Translations under genes and position numbers: made by a program
Notes under the pieces: model-generated
Database searches by the model: none
Told to the model about the DNA's origin: nothing
The model's input: only the letters and a program-made list of their open reading frames with translations
Source: Castor canadensis
Taxonomy: Eukaryota; Chordata; Mammalia; Rodentia; Castoridae
DNA: 64,000 nucleotides
NCBI RefSeq assembly: GCF_047511655.1
Contig: NC_133390.1
Span: forward strand, 161,918,583 to 161,982,582
Reading direction: 5' to 3'
In this document: positions 1 through 11,399 of the stretch, piece after piece
Position numbering within the stretch: position 1 is the stretch's first letter
Layout: each line of letters begins with the position of its first letter

Positions 1-48
1 AGAGCTTACCCAGCATGCACAAGGCCCTGGGTTCCATCGCCAGGAAAT
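1..48 (+). repeat. ID-type SINE, 3' part
   Basis: The window opens inside a tRNA-derived element: 'agcatgcacaaggccctgggttc' is the ID-family body ending in the box-B region. The 5' part lies outside the window. A poly-C run follows at about 60-80. Confidence 0.7.
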
Positions 49-439
49 GAAACAGCATGCCCCCCCCCCCGCCCCACAGGAGGAGCTGATATTTGGGAGA
101 GGAGGAAATCAGCAGGATATCATAGAGAACCCCAAAAGGGTGGGCGACCCCCTTTGATAGGCTGGTCAGGGCCTCCCCGGAGATATTTAGGCTGAGATCT
201 GAAGGAACCAGTCGTTTTCCAAACAGAGGGGAACAGAAAGGAGGACATTGAATGTGTGGGGCACTTGAAGGGTTACTGTGGTAGGGATGGTGCTTCGGTG
301 GGCCGAGGGGTTCACACAGGGTCTTATTAACCTGGGCGAAGTCATCAGAAAGGAGGGCTCAACCCAGAACCCTAATGGACGCTGTCTATGTCTGGAAAAA
401 TTCCAAGTTGGGCCTGGTTGGGCAGAAGCCTTGAGTCTT

Positions 440-1010
440 TGGGGGCCGAGAGGGGCAGCACGTTCTAGAGCTCCAGCCCGGGTACGGCTGTGCTTTTCCT
501 TCTCGGGGCGGAGTGTGTGCGTGGGTGGGGGGAGGCTTAGCACATCCTTCCCCAACCTCCCCCCTTCCAGTGGGGGCAGCGAGGGGGCGCTAACAGCGTC
601 CAGCAACGTCTCGCCATTGTTTAATCACGCTGCTTTCATCTTCTCGACAATCAACAATTTTCTGCTCGGCTCCACGCAGGGCTTTTCCTCGTCGGCCGGA
701 TCACTGCTGAGCGAGCGCCACGCAGCTGGTAACCAAGGCTGCGGGCTTCGGCTTCGCGCGCCTGCTACGGGCAGCGCCCCCGCAGCCGGTCTGCAGCCGC
801 CCGCCCACGTGTCCCGCGGGCCAGCAGCGCACAGCCGGGTCGCCGAGCCCCGGAACCACGGACCCCGGCTGCGCAGGCGCAGTGCGCGGGAGGCGGCCGA
901 GAGAGGTTGCGGCACCCGGCGGACACCGAGCTTGCAGCTGCTGCATTTCGTGCATTTCCGCGCTTTTGTTCTGCATCGCTGGTCCCCGCCCCCTACCCCT
1001 TCTCAGTATG
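440..1010. promoter_or_regulatory. Orphan CpG island, candidate promoter
   Basis: This block is GC- and CpG-rich, in sharp contrast to the following 38 kb. It contains an NRF1-like palindrome (ctgcgcaggcgcagtgcgc, about 870-888), a CACGTG E-box in 'cgcccacgtgtcccgcg' (about 800-816), and no TATA box that I can see. Long open frames on both strands here (for example 278-1093 plus) use non-ATG starts and come from the high GC content; none resembles a known protein. The direction of transcription cannot be decided. In human the nearest gene upstream of SLC32A1 that I recall is ARHGAP40, but nothing here matches a coding exon of it. It may be the first exon of a lncRNA or an unannotated gene. 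Confidence 0.55.
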
Positions 1011-1042
1011 GTACTTGGTCACATTTGCATTTTAGAAATACC

Positions 1043-1045
<3 letters not shown>

Positions 1046-1085
<40 letters not shown>
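1046..1085. repeat. (TG)20 microsatellite
   Basis: Uninterrupted TG dinucleotides directly follow the orphan CpG island. Confidence 0.97.
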
Positions 1086-1087
<2 letters not shown>

Positions 1088-1374
1088 GGTTAGACTGGAG
1101 GGCTGGACATCAGGAGGAGGTTAGTAGTCCAGGTGGGAGAGGACAGTGAAGTAGGTGGATGGGACTCAGCTATTTAGAACAGTGGCTGGTTAGGTTTAGG
1201 GATGAAGGGAAAATGAGTTGAGGGCACACCCAGGATTGTGGCTTCCATTACCTGGTGGATGGTGGCAGGGAAGGAGTGAGGTTGTGGGGGTTTGCTGGAT
1301 TGGGCAGATGCTCCCTGGGAGCAGTCTCCCCTCCCCGGTTCACGTTCTACACGTGTAAGCCCTCCTTTCCTGCA

Positions 1375-1615
1375 TGCCCTGCTCCCTTGTCTCCTTCGAG
1401 AGGCCTGGGCTGACCACCTTTTGTAAGATCACACCCCCCATTCCTGACCCTGCCCTTCTTCACAGCACTGGCCACCCGTAGCTGAATTTGGACTCATCTG
1501 TTGATTTCTCTACTGTCTCCCTCACTAGACTTTGAGCTCCTGAGGACAAGGACTTCGTTCTGTTCTCTCCAGTATCCTCAGCACCTGATGTCTATCCAAT
1601 GAATGAATGAATGAG
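1375..1615 (+). repeat. L2 LINE 3' end
   Basis: The stretch has the typical L2 tail: 'ctagactttgagctcctgaggacaaggact' similarity, then 'cagcacctgatg' and a (GAAT)n end. It is an ancient, diverged copy. Confidence 0.65.
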
Positions 1616-1769
1616 GCAGTGGCAGACTAGGCCTTGCTGGTTTAGCACTGCATCCTGGCCTCAGCACTCACCAGCACCTTATTCAACTCATACCTGAATG
1701 AATGGTTGTTTTGAAATCTAGTAGATAAAATCTAGAGTCTGAATGTGAGAAGAGATACCATCAAGATAA

Positions 1770-1990
1770 TAAATCACTAGTAACCAGGGTTTGTTGAGTG
1801 CTTTCTTCTTCCCAGGGCTGAGCCATGTTCTGTGAATGGGTTATTTCATTTAGTCCTCACAATAAATCCTATAATATAAGGATTATTGGAAACTGAGGCC
1901 CAGAGAGGTAGAATAATTGCCCAAATCCAACAGATAACTAAGTGCCAAGATCAGTATCTGAACCCAAGAATTGGCCCCACAAGCTGTACT
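1770..1990 (-). repeat. MIR SINE, antisense
   Basis: The + strand reads 'actgaggcccagagaggtagaataattgccc', the reverse complement of the MIR core ('gggcaagttacttaacctctctgtgcctcag'). Confidence 0.75.
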
Positions 1991-3262
1991 ATTACAAGTC
2001 ACGGCGCAGTGCATGAATGCTATGGCTTATTGGAGAAGGTGAAGCTCACACCCATGGTTCCTCCTAGCTAAGATGATTCCTTCCCAAACAGACAGAGGCC
2101 CCCTGGAGCCCCAGCCAGGCCCAGAAAGGCAGCAGAGGCCAAAGTGAATGGAGATGCTGTCACTAAGTCAGCCTTTGCTGGCCTTGGCAGTGGGAACATC
2201 ATTCCTAGGTCATGTGTGTCAAACACTCCATCTTGCAGCAAAGTCAGCAAGCATCATCAGCCTGGCAGAGGCTGAACCAAGACAGCGATCTGCCTCCTCC
2301 ATCCCCTGTCACTGGACTTCCTGTATTCAATCACCCACATATTCATTTCTTCTAATCTTACTCTTCGCAACAGTGATAAAGTCATTTTTATAGCACGGAG
2401 AACGTGCATTTCATTTGAATTAAGCCTTCTGGAGTTGATCAGTTTGTGTTGGAGAATCAGGCTGATAAAGGAAGATATATTTCAGTGGTCCCTTTTAACT
2501 GATTGTTCTCTGGGATGCTATCAGAAGAGTCTCATTCATGTGTGTGTGAGACAGTCTGTGTGCCCAATTTTAGACCTCTGGGGTACTAAGAAGCCACCTA
2601 GATGGCTGTCTGTAGGAAGGATCTGGATCTCTCCCTTAGGGAATGATGAAGGGGACTCTGCTGCTATCCCCATCAGATGGTGGGCTGCCTGTCCTCTGGA
2701 GAGTGGTGCCCCAGTAAGACAGAGGGTGCTGAAAGACCTGAGTCAGGCTCAAGGCCATCAGCTCATGCCTAACAGGGTACAAGAACAAAACTGGCTTCAA
2801 CACCTCCAGCTGTCCATCTCAGAGAAGAGAGGAGGGAGATGATGCCAATCTGAGAGTTACTGTGTGAGCACCCTTTCTGGAAAGTGTACCAGTCACTGTG
2901 TGCCAGGTGCTTAAGAGATATTTGGTGGACAAAAGAATGGGCAGAGTGAGAAGGGGTAGGCATCAACACTTGCCTTCTACCTGGGCAAGGTAAAGAGTGT
3001 GCCCCTGGGAGGGCAGACCCAGCAAAGGCCCCCTAGCAAGGGTCTCTGTGACTATGCTTGGCATTTGACTCAGAAGCACCCAACTTCAGGGATGACATGA
3101 GTTTGAACACAAACATATCAGAGCTCCCCATGGGAACTTCTCTGAGTAAATCCTCATGACCTACCTTCTACAGCAGAGGTGGAGATGGAGGTGAAGTAAC
3201 TCCATTATGACTGCGTGAATTTCCTCGGTTGGATGGATGGGATTTGAAACTGACCACAGACA
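1990..3262. other. Intergenic sequence without recognised gene
   Basis: No coding exon or recent repeat was recognised. Open frames of 60-135 codons here lack similarity to proteins I know and are probably chance. Confidence 0.5.
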
Positions 3263-3334
3263 GGGCTGGTGCAGTGGTTCAAGTGGTAGAGTGCAAGGCC
3301 CTGAGTTCAAACCCCAGTACCACCAAAAAAGAAA
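3263..3334 (+). repeat. dID-type SINE monomer
   Basis: A short tRNA-like monomer ('gggctggtgcagtggttcaagtggtagag' ... 'gttcaaaccccagtaccacc') with an A-tail. An internal deletion removes the usual 'cacctgcctagcaag' segment. Confidence 0.85.
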
Positions 3335-3714
3335 TTGATCATGTTTGATTCGAGGAAATAAGTGATGTCATGATTCGGACTCCCAAGTTTTGTAAATTCA
3401 ATTTATTTTGGAGGTATTAAATGGGTTTGCACAAGTGCTCCTAGTTCTAAGAGAACCGCCTTAAATTTTCTCCACCTGTGAGGCTGACTGTTTTAAGAGC
3501 TAGAATCTCTGAGAGGCCGAGTTGATGAAACCTCCCAACCCATGGTGTGGTGGACAACAGGGGCTGAGGGAGAGACTGCTAAAGCAGCTGGCCATGGCTC
3601 AGGAAGGCATGTCACCACCTCCAGTCGAACCATTCTGTGTTGGTATTCTTCCTCATATCCTTTCTTTCCAGGGAGAGAGTTCAGCTTAGAGTGTCCAGGT
3701 GAGCAACGGCTAGC

Positions 3715-3925
3715 AGGTATGGGTTACACATATGTATGTGTGTCCAAGCCCACTTATGCTCTGTGCATGTGTGTATGTGCAGTCTGGGTGTGAGAATATG
3801 TGTGTGCGTGTATTTGTGTGTCCTATTATGGATGTGTCTCTGTGAATGTGAAGTTTAGGCTTTGGGTACATGTTTGTGTGTGTGTGTCTCTGCACACAGA
3901 TATGTGTGTGTAACCCCCCACCGCA
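3715..3925. repeat. Degenerate TG-rich tract
   Basis: Repeated TGTGTATG/TGTGTGTC words with many interruptions indicate a decayed microsatellite. Confidence 0.7.
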
Positions 3926-3968
3926 CACACAAAGGGCTATAGAATGTGGTAATTAAAATGACTACAAA

Positions 3969-4087
3969 GCTGGGGACTGGTGGCTCACTCTTCTTATCCC
4001 AGCTACTTGGGAGGCTGAGATCAGCAGGGTCATAGTTCCAGGCCAGACTGGGCAAAAAAAAAAAAAGTTTGCAAGACCCCATCTCAA
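3969..4087 (+). repeat. B1-like (7SL-derived) SINE
   Basis: 'ggtggctcac...cccagctacttgggaggctgagatcag' is the 7SL-like left end. An A13 run interrupts it near 4054. It is the first of three tandem SINEs. Confidence 0.8.
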
Positions 4088-4096
4088 TGGGGAAGG

Positions 4097-4282
4097 AGCT
4101 GGGTATGGTGGTGCTTATCTGTCATCCCAACTATAACAGGAAGCTTAAAAAAGGAGGATTGAGGTCCAGGCCTTCCTGGGTAAAAGCAAGACACTATTAT
4201 GCTGGGGGCATGGCTCAAGCAATAGAAAACCTGTCAGCAAGCATAAAGACCTGAGTTCAAACCCCAGCACCCTCAAAAAATA
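4097..4282 (+). repeat. B1-dID dimeric SINE
   Basis: A diverged 7SL-like half ('agctgggtatggtggtgctta') joins a tRNA-like half ('gggggcatggctcaagcaatag' ... 'gagttcaaaccccagcacc'). Confidence 0.8.
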
Positions 4283-4301
4283 AAAGCAAATACAATTACT
4301 A

Positions 4302-4428
4302 CAGCCAGGCATCGTGACCCTCACTTACACACCTGTAATCACACACTTGGGAGGCTGGGGTAGGAGGATGGCTAGAGATCCAGAGCTACATGGTAAAACT
4401 CTGTCTTAAAAAACCAAAACAAACAAAT
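4302..4428 (+). repeat. B1-like SINE monomer
   Basis: 'agccaggcatcgtgaccctcacttacacacctgtaatcacac' is followed by an A-rich tail. It closes the three-SINE cluster. Confidence 0.75.
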
Positions 4429-4439
4429 AGCTAGTTCTA

Positions 4440-4600
4440 AGCCAGATGACTGGGTTCTGAATCACATCTGTCACTTGCTAGCTGAATGCTCTATGTAAGC
4501 CTCAGGGTTATTTTTTTTTCTCATGTGTAAAATGGGATGAGGTAAGAATGAAATGAGATAACACTGCACTGCAGCACTCAGCATTGTGCCTGCTTGTCGT
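4440..4600 (+). repeat. MIR SINE
   Basis: Sense MIR core: 'ctgtcacttgctagctgaatgctctatgtaagcctcagggtt' then 'tgtaaaatgggatgagg'. Confidence 0.75.
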
Positions 4601-4659
4601 AGAAGTAGTTGTTCACTTAAACATTTGTCACTCCAGTTCTCTCTAACACTTACCAAGTG

Positions 4660-4930
4660 GTACTTGGTATCACTGCTCTGCTTACCTCCCCCAGAGTCAT
4701 CTGGAACCATTCTTCCCAAACCTTCTCTTATGATTTGGTCGTCAGAACCACTTGCCAATCCCCCTGGCTCCCAAACATCACTCGTTGTTTTATACCTTCA
4801 CTCTCATGCTGCTTCGTCTTCCAGTACTTCCCACCTGGAAAATGCCCATTCATCTTCCAGACTCACCTCTCCTCATTTTCTCCATTAAATCCACTCACCA
4901 CCTGACCCTTCTGCCCCAACTGATCCACCA
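4660..4930 (+). repeat. L2-like LINE fragment
   Basis: A pyrimidine-rich stretch with 'ccacctggaaaatgcccattcatc' resembles internal L2 3' sequence. Overlapping open frames here are a by-product. Confidence 0.4.
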
Positions 4931-5514
4931 GCTGGTTGCAGATGCATGAGTTATTTGGGCAAAACCAGTGGGAAAACCATCCAGTTCATGTACAGAACCA
5001 TGAGAAAGAAGAAGCTATTATTGTTTGATCCCCTAAGTTTCAAAGATTGTTTGCTATGCAGGCCTCAATTCATCTTCATCTTGCCCTGTCACACAGAGGA
5101 GTACATGGAGAATCCCCTTCCACCCCCACCAACCATTGGTGAAGCCAGAAGAGAGTGAATACCCTTGTTATCTCCATTCCAGACTATAGCTGAGATAAAT
5201 GAGGGACTGCCCCTAAATCTTCAATGGGCAGAACCTGGTAAGAATCCTTGAAACTGCCTACCAAGAGATCAATGGGCACTGTGACCTGTCCACGGTGCTG
5301 CTTGTTTGGTTGTAGTGAAACCCAGGGCCTCTATACAGGATCCTCCTGCCCAAGACTGCCCTACTGAGACCCTAACCTAGCCTTGTTTTCTATGCTGCCA
5401 TCTGAGAGAACCAGCCCTTTGGGAGGAATCAAGGGTTTGACAACATTGCTGAAATCAAATTGAAGTAGAATGCTTGCACCTTCACCCTTCCTTCTCCTTC
5501 TACCCTCCCTCTCA

Positions 5515-5965
5515 GGAACTATCTGGCCATTATAATAAAAATCCAGCTTTATGTAAATACCCTATCCTCCAAGTAATAAATGCCATTAGCTGAGCCTGCC
5601 TGAGCAACTGCAGGCTTTTAAACATCATTTGAAGATCTTTGAAAGCTCTCTGGAGGCTCTTGCTCATAATTCACTAAGTGGGAGTTGGTAATAACTGTGT
5701 TAAATGGCCAGGCCCAGCAATTTGCGGGAGGTGCATCTGTGTGTGTTTGGTGGTGGGGTGCTGGGAAGAAGATGCCCTTCCTTTCATGCTCATCAGTTAC
5801 TTGTTTTTAAGAGTCCCCCTGGGGGCCCACAGTCCTTTGATGAGCTATTAATGAAAGAGCCAGGTCTGACAATTAATTTCCCCAGGGTTATTATTTGTTG
5901 TTTTGGCAACAATTCTCTGAAAACCCTTAATACTCACCTGGCCTCCCAATGGTTGAAAAGAGCCC
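5515..5965. promoter_or_regulatory. Candidate conserved non-coding element
   Basis: Two repeat-free AT-rich blocks (about 5515-5700 and 5800-5965) carry homeodomain-like cores (TAATAAATGCCATTAG, CTATTAATGAAAG, GACAATTAATTT) and Sox-like 'ttgttgttttggcaacaattctctg'. No coding potential is visible. Conservation is not measured; the call rests on texture alone. It could act as a distal SLC32A1 enhancer about 35 kb upstream, which is inference. Confidence 0.35.
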
Positions 5966-6329
5966 TGGGTTGAGGGAAGAAATGGATCTAATCTGTTTAT
6001 TCAAGTTATGGATTGAGCAGCTACTCTGTGCCAGATATTAAACTGTTTACAGCCCCTGCCTTCAGGAAGCCTGTTGTTTGGTGGAGAGGGGCAGGATCTG
6101 GAAGTGAGCAGGCAGTGACACTACAGTGTGACACCTGCTGTGGAGGGGCCAAGGAAGCCAGGAGGTGGCAAATAACCCAGATTAAAGGAGTCACAAAAGG
6201 CATCCAGGAGGAAGGGTCCTTAATGATGGTCTAGAACCAGCAAGATAAAGAAAAGAACAGGGAAAGGGAATGCCCTGGGAAGAGGGACTAGCATTTTCAA
6301 AGACTCTAAGAAAGAAAAATCATCCATAA

Positions 6330-6700
6330 AATTATGCTGGAACATTGGGGTGCTAAGAACTCTCTTTCACTGCTAGTGGGACTGTAAATCACTCTAGCCT
6401 TTTTGGAAAGCAATTATCTAGTACTGTTGGAGATATGCAAGCCATTTCCTTCTAGACATGGTGTGTATACAACATTCGGAGTCATATACACATTGATCAC
6501 AGCAGCACGATTTGTCATAGCCAATACCTGGAAACAACCCAAATACCTATGAAAGGTAGAATGCTGTGCAGAGTGTTATAGAGCAGTGAAAATGAATGAG
6601 CCAGTCTCTACAAGCAGCATGGTAAATCTTCCTTATGTTGACACTAACAAATGCATACAACATGAGGCCATTTATAGAAAATTCAAGGCAGGAAAAAATG
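6330..6700 (+). repeat. Old L1 ORF2 3' end fragment
   Basis: Words such as 'ctctttcactgctagtgggactgtaaatc' and 'agcagcacgatttgtcatagccaatacctggaaacaaccc' are the typical end of L1 ORF2. The reading frame is broken and this is a dead copy. Confidence 0.8.
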
Positions 6701-6714
6701 AAATATTGTTTGTA

Positions 6715-6799
6715 GGGCTGTGTAGCTCAGTGGCAAAGCACTTGCATAACTTACACAAGGCCATAGGTTCAATCCCCAGCACTACAAAAACAAAATTAA
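6715..6799 (+). repeat. ID-type SINE inside old L1
   Basis: 'gggctgtgtagctcagtggcaaagcac' (A box) to 'ggttcaatccccagcac' (B box) with an A-rich tail. L1 3' sequence resumes after it ('ggggatgtataaaaagatgg'), so the SINE is younger than the L1. Confidence 0.85.
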
Positions 6800-7080
6800 A
6801 TACTGTTTGGGGATGTATAAAAAGATGGTACAGCTATCAAGAAAAGTGAAGAAATGGTTGGCCACAGAAGGCAGAGTTGTGACTTCTTCTAGGGGAAGGA
6901 AGAGGACATTTCATCTAGGGTAAGAGTCGCATGGGGAGTTCCAGGAAATGTCCTATTTATTGACTTGGGTTGAAGATATTCAGGTGGTTAGGATTATTAG
7001 GTGAACTGTGTACATCTATGTCCTTTAAACTTTTCTAGATGTGTGATATACTTATTTTTAAAGAGAGGTGTAAAAAAGAA
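6800..7080 (+). repeat. Continuation of old L1 3' sequence
   Basis: The segment after the ID insertion continues L1-like 3' UTR sequence and fades near 7080. Confidence 0.45.
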
Positions 7081-7889
7081 AGCATCACTGTAGCCCTCAG
7101 ACCCTGGGTCACTACTCTGTACATGACAGCAATGGGAGGGCTGGAAGTGACTCTCACAGAAAGAACCTTCTAGAGCCAATAGCCTGTGCAGTTGTGGGGC
7201 GGGGAAGCAAATCTCACAACGACAGAGTCTGTCTGGTACCTGAAGTCTTTGAGGACTTCCCTTAAGTCATCTCCATGAGCTATGACATGGCTTAGTCCCC
7301 AGATAATCCCAGGTGGGTCTGAGTGCCAGTTTCACAGGGTTGGAAAGGAGTCAGTGGATGCTCAGGGAGACTCTGAGGAGAGATGGGGCACTGCCTTGTC
7401 TCTTCATCTGCAAGTCTGTAGGATGGGTTAGCGCCTGCAGGTGCAATCTAGTCTCAAAATCCAAGTCAAGCGCCTGAGATTCTCACACCCGGGATTGGCA
7501 GTGGCTACACTATAATGGACATTGCATGAAGATCTGGCCTGGTTCTGATGGCCCTGACTCTTTGCCGTGAATCCTCCTTGATGCAGGGTGAAGGAAGGAG
7601 ATAAGTGTCCTAATGTGGTTGGGGCTGCAAGGGACCCAAGTGATCCTTTGAATCCAGACCTTATTGCTTTTGACTCTTGATTAGGGCTCATGTCAACCTT
7701 AGAACTGTCTACCTACAAGGCCAATATATTCTTTGAGAACAAGCCATACATGATGGAAGCAAATAAAGAAGGTAGCATCATTTCCCACCCTGTTATAATC
7801 TCATCTTGCAAGAGAACCAAAGTTAATAGTCTGGTATGTTTCTTCCACACATCATGCCAAGCTCATACACACACATTCAAACCGCCTGG

Positions 7890-8560
7890 AGCTTTCTTCT
7901 TTTTCTTTTCCAAAAATGGGATCCCATTATACTCATTGCGCTGCTATTTGACATTTTCACATTATAGTATGAGAATGGAACTTGTTTGAGATCAACTCTT
8001 CTAAGCCTAATAATTTTTCAATAGCTGCAGTATATTCCTTAGTTTGGATATAGCAGAATTGACTCAATCAGTCCCTTCTTAAATAATTTCTAATTTTTGC
8101 CATTACAATGTTCAATAAATGCTTGTGTCTTTTATCCACATAATCCAATGCCTTTCCTTCTGTAGAAAAGATTCCCAAAGCCAAATTTCTGAGTGAAAGA
8201 ATTCACTTTTTAATCTTAATACATCCTGACAGATAACTCTCTCAAAATGTTGCAGTCATTCACACTTTCAACAATGATATAGGGATTTCTTGTTTATCCA
8301 CACCTTTTCAGCCCTGGGTATTATCAATTCACAAAATTCCCTTCCCCTTGCACCAGTATGATAAGCAAATGATCAAAGAAGAAAAAAAAACAGAAATAAA
8401 GACAACAAAACTAAAACAACATCAAAATTTTATTGTTATTTTAATTTGCATATATCTGGTCATTAGTAAAGTTGATTATCATCCCAAATGTTTGTATCTG
8501 GTGGCTTCCTTTTTTATTATTGGTTTGCAGAAGATCTTTGCATATTTAGAGCATTAACCA
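7890..8560 (-). repeat. Old L1 3' UTR-type fragment, antisense
   Basis: AT-rich text such as 'attccttagtttggatatagcagaattgactc' and 'tcacactttcaacaatgatatagggatttc' is typical of antisense ancient L1M 3' regions. Confidence 0.5.
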
Positions 8561-8754
8561 TTGTCTGTTGCATGATCTTCCATTTACAATGATAGAGCAG
8601 TGGTCACACAGAGAGGAAGTGAGTAGCCCACAGGCTGAGGGCATTAGAATTCACATGTCTGAACTAGACAGGGTTACGCCTCTAAATACCCTGCACAGGT
8701 TTCATCCTGGCTCACTCCATAGCTCGGATCCTTGTGGTCAATTTTCTGGGAATT

Positions 8755-8905
8755 ACTAAATCAAAATTTCTCAGAATACTGTCTAAAAGCTTCATCAGAA
8801 TCATCTGGTGCTTATTAAAATTCAAACGCTGGGGCCACATCTTAAACTATTGGGTTAAGATCTCTAGAAGTGGTTAAGGGAATTTGCATTTTAGGAGAGC
8901 TTTTT
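8755..8905 (+). mobile_element. MER5A-like hAT-Charlie fragment
   Basis: 'cttcatcagaatcatctggtgcttattaaaattcaaacgctggggccac' and 'gggaatttgcatttt' follow the order of the MER5A body. This is a non-autonomous DNA transposon relic. Confidence 0.65.
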
Positions 8906-9224
8906 AAATTTGTTCTTTATATCCACTCAAGTAGAGAACTATTACCCTAGAAACTCGCAAATGCACAAGGGCACTGCTTGGGAAGATGGGGGTAGAGAAG
9001 TCAATAGAAAAAGAACACAGTGACTCCCACACCATCACCATCATCACCACCAGCCAGAGAAAGAGCCCTAAAGGCTGAAGCACTGAAACGGAGATGTCAC
9101 TGGGGACCTTTTGGCCTAATGCCTCCCTTAAGCCACAATCAAGCTTTTGTAGCAATGGGGTGAATCTAATATATCACTTCTTGCTGGTATAAAGGTGTAA
9201 ATGTCAATTTCTCTTCCCTTTTTT

Positions 9225-9600
9225 TGTGAAGATTTGACAAAGCACTTAGAGCAGCACCCATTTTAATCAACAAAGCAGCCAGAAAGATCACAGGGCATCA
9301 AGTCTGCCATATCCTATCCGAGCTTTGGGTGGATTTGAAAATTGCACTTTTAATTAAAATTGGCATTTCTGGTGCTTGGATTGTAGCTAGCCGTTTTGCT
9401 GGGGAATTGCAGACTGTGAGGTTTGAGAGTGCAAAGAGGAAAGCTTGTGTATGAACAGGGAGTGCTTGTTTAAATAATGAAGTGGAGAAAAGATAATGTA
9501 AAAATGTCTCTCTGTTTAGTTAATTTTCCTGGGAGATTCATATAATTGCAGTTGAGCTGTCCAAGGTGCTGACGGCTGGGTGAGAGGCTCTCTTGACTGT
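9225..9600. promoter_or_regulatory. Candidate conserved non-coding element
   Basis: This repeat-free block is rich in developmental-factor-like cores: 'gcacttttaattaaaattggc' (paired TAATTA), 'ttagttaattttcc', 'tttaaataatgaag', and 'atataattgcagttg'. It has no open frame of note. DLX/LHX-type sites fit regulation of a GABAergic gene such as SLC32A1, but the target and activity are inferred. Confidence 0.4.
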
Positions 9601-9790
9601 ATCTGCAGTGCCTGGAGGTGAGGTAAATGTCTGGTTTGCAGTCTTCAGTCCAATCATGTTTGGTCTCTCTATGGGTTTATTTCAGGCCAATGACAAACAC
9701 CACTAGGCTTTACACTACCATGTCATTTATTCATCCATTCCACAAAAGTTACTGGCCATCTCCTATGCACAACGGTTTATGTTGCTGGTT

Positions 9791-9914
9791 TGTTTTTTGT
9801 TTGTTTGTTTTTGTTTTGAGATAGGGATTATCACTAAGCCCTCAAACTGGTGATCGTCTTGCCTCTGCCTTCTGAGTGCTTGGATTATAGATGAATGCCA
9901 TCATACCCAGCTAC
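9791..9914 (-). repeat. B1-like SINE, antisense
   Basis: T-rich start (reverse of the A-tail) then 'gagatagggattatcactaagccctcaaactggtgatc ... cttggattatag' is a reversed 7SL monomer. Confidence 0.8.
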
Positions 9915-10194
9915 ACAGAATATTTTTTAAACATAGAAAGAAAAGACCATAAAACAGAAACGTGGATAGCTATCAAATCTCAGAAGGAAAAAGTGTTTTC
10001 AAAGTTTAGAAACAATTTTTTAGAAAGACAAGAACAAAATATCACCCATGTGACTAGTTAGTATGAAAAAATGATAGACTGAGATTTCATTGGTAAAAGT
10101 ACGGCTCCCCCAACAATGGAAGTAATTTTTTTTTAAATAAAGAACAGACTGATTGTCTTACATGACAAAGCTTAAAGGCAGGAGAAGGCAATCC

Positions 10195-10395
10195 AGCCTA
10201 GACCTTGGAGTAATATTGGCCTGGCTTTGAATCCCAAATCTACCAAGTCCTTGTCATATGACCTTAAGAAAACAGAATCACTTCTGTGTTCAGTCTTCTC
10301 GTCTGTAAAACAGGAATGCTAATAGTACCATCATTGAAAGACTGTTGTAGGGGCTGAGTGAGGTACTGTATGTTACTGTAATACTTAACCACTCC
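10195..10395 (+). repeat. MIR SINE
   Basis: Near full-length MIR: 'ggctttgaatcccaaatctacc', 'gaccttaagaaaacagaatcac', 'cgtctgtaaaacaggaatgctaatagtacc'. Confidence 0.8.
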
Positions 10396-11134
10396 TTCAA
10401 TGTTAGTTATTATTACTGGTGCTATTAACCATGGGATTCACAGTGGGGTCCTCCTTGATATATGCTGTCTTCATGGAAAAGCTGGTAAACTTGTGCAATC
10501 TTTGTCAAGAGAACCAAGTTGCCTTTCTCTCCTCCCTCTACCTCCCACCATGGACCCTAAGATACCCCACAGCCTGTGTGGTCTCATTTCACTGCGAGAG
10601 CTTCTGTGATCAGTGTCCCAGGCAGCAAGCAGGCAGGGAAGGGGGCTGTGCAGGAGTGAGAAGATGAAGAAATCGAGAATCTAGCACAAGAGCTCATTGA
10701 TTCCTTCTCCCCAGGGGCCAGCTGGGCCAGCTGGGGAAGCCTGTCATTAACTCTCTTTATTATCTACATTTTCTGCCTCACTGGTTCATCTGAAGAGGCA
10801 AATGGTACTGGCTTTAAGTCATGCCTGGCACAGACTTTTCTTCATTGGCTTTTGGAACTGGGAGGAGCTGGACTCACTGGAAACATTGACTGTCCAGAAG
10901 TCATTCAGGCATGTGAGATGGGGAGGTAGGTGTGCTTGTAACACAGGCTCTGTCCTGCAAACACACCTCAAAGGATCATGGTAGTTTCCCCCCAACTGTG
11001 ACTTCTGAGCCCAGAGTCTCCGACCACTGCCATCGGAAGGATCAGCCTTTGTCCTTTGTAGTCAGACTCATACAGCTCACCCTCTGCATTTAAAAAATTG
11101 TGTCTACATGAGGTTGCTCACAAGAGCAGGGACA

Positions 11135-11249
11135 AGGTGGCATGAACTTAGCTTTTAGAGAGTGGTGAACTGCTTACTAGCCATGAGACCTTATCCTCTC
11201 TGAGCCTCATTCTTCTTGTCTCTAAAACGGAGATGTGGACATAGTACAT
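11135..11249 (+). repeat. MIR SINE
   Basis: 'gaactgcttactagccatgagaccttatcctctctgagcctcattcttc' matches the MIR core. It is cut by an ID element at about 11250. Confidence 0.7.
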
Positions 11250-11330
11250 GTTGTGAAGCACTTGCCTGGCACCTGTAAGGCCCTTGCTTTGATTCTCAGC
11301 ATGGCAAAAAAAAAAAGTAAAGTAAATAAA
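11250..11330 (+). repeat. ID-type SINE, diverged
   Basis: 'gaagcacttgcctggcacctgtaaggcccttgctttgattctcagc' then an A11 tail. The A box is poorly preserved. Confidence 0.65.
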
Positions 11331-11399
11331 GTTGCAGACAGTTTTTAAAATGGGGATGACTTCACCTTGAAATGCCTTTTGGGAATCAATAGGACTCTC

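Noticed and set aside
278-1093. 271-codon + strand open frame in the first CpG island
   Set aside because: It starts at GTG, runs into the TG microsatellite, has no recognisable domain, and stop codons are rare in GC-rich DNA. Overlapping antisense frames are equally long.
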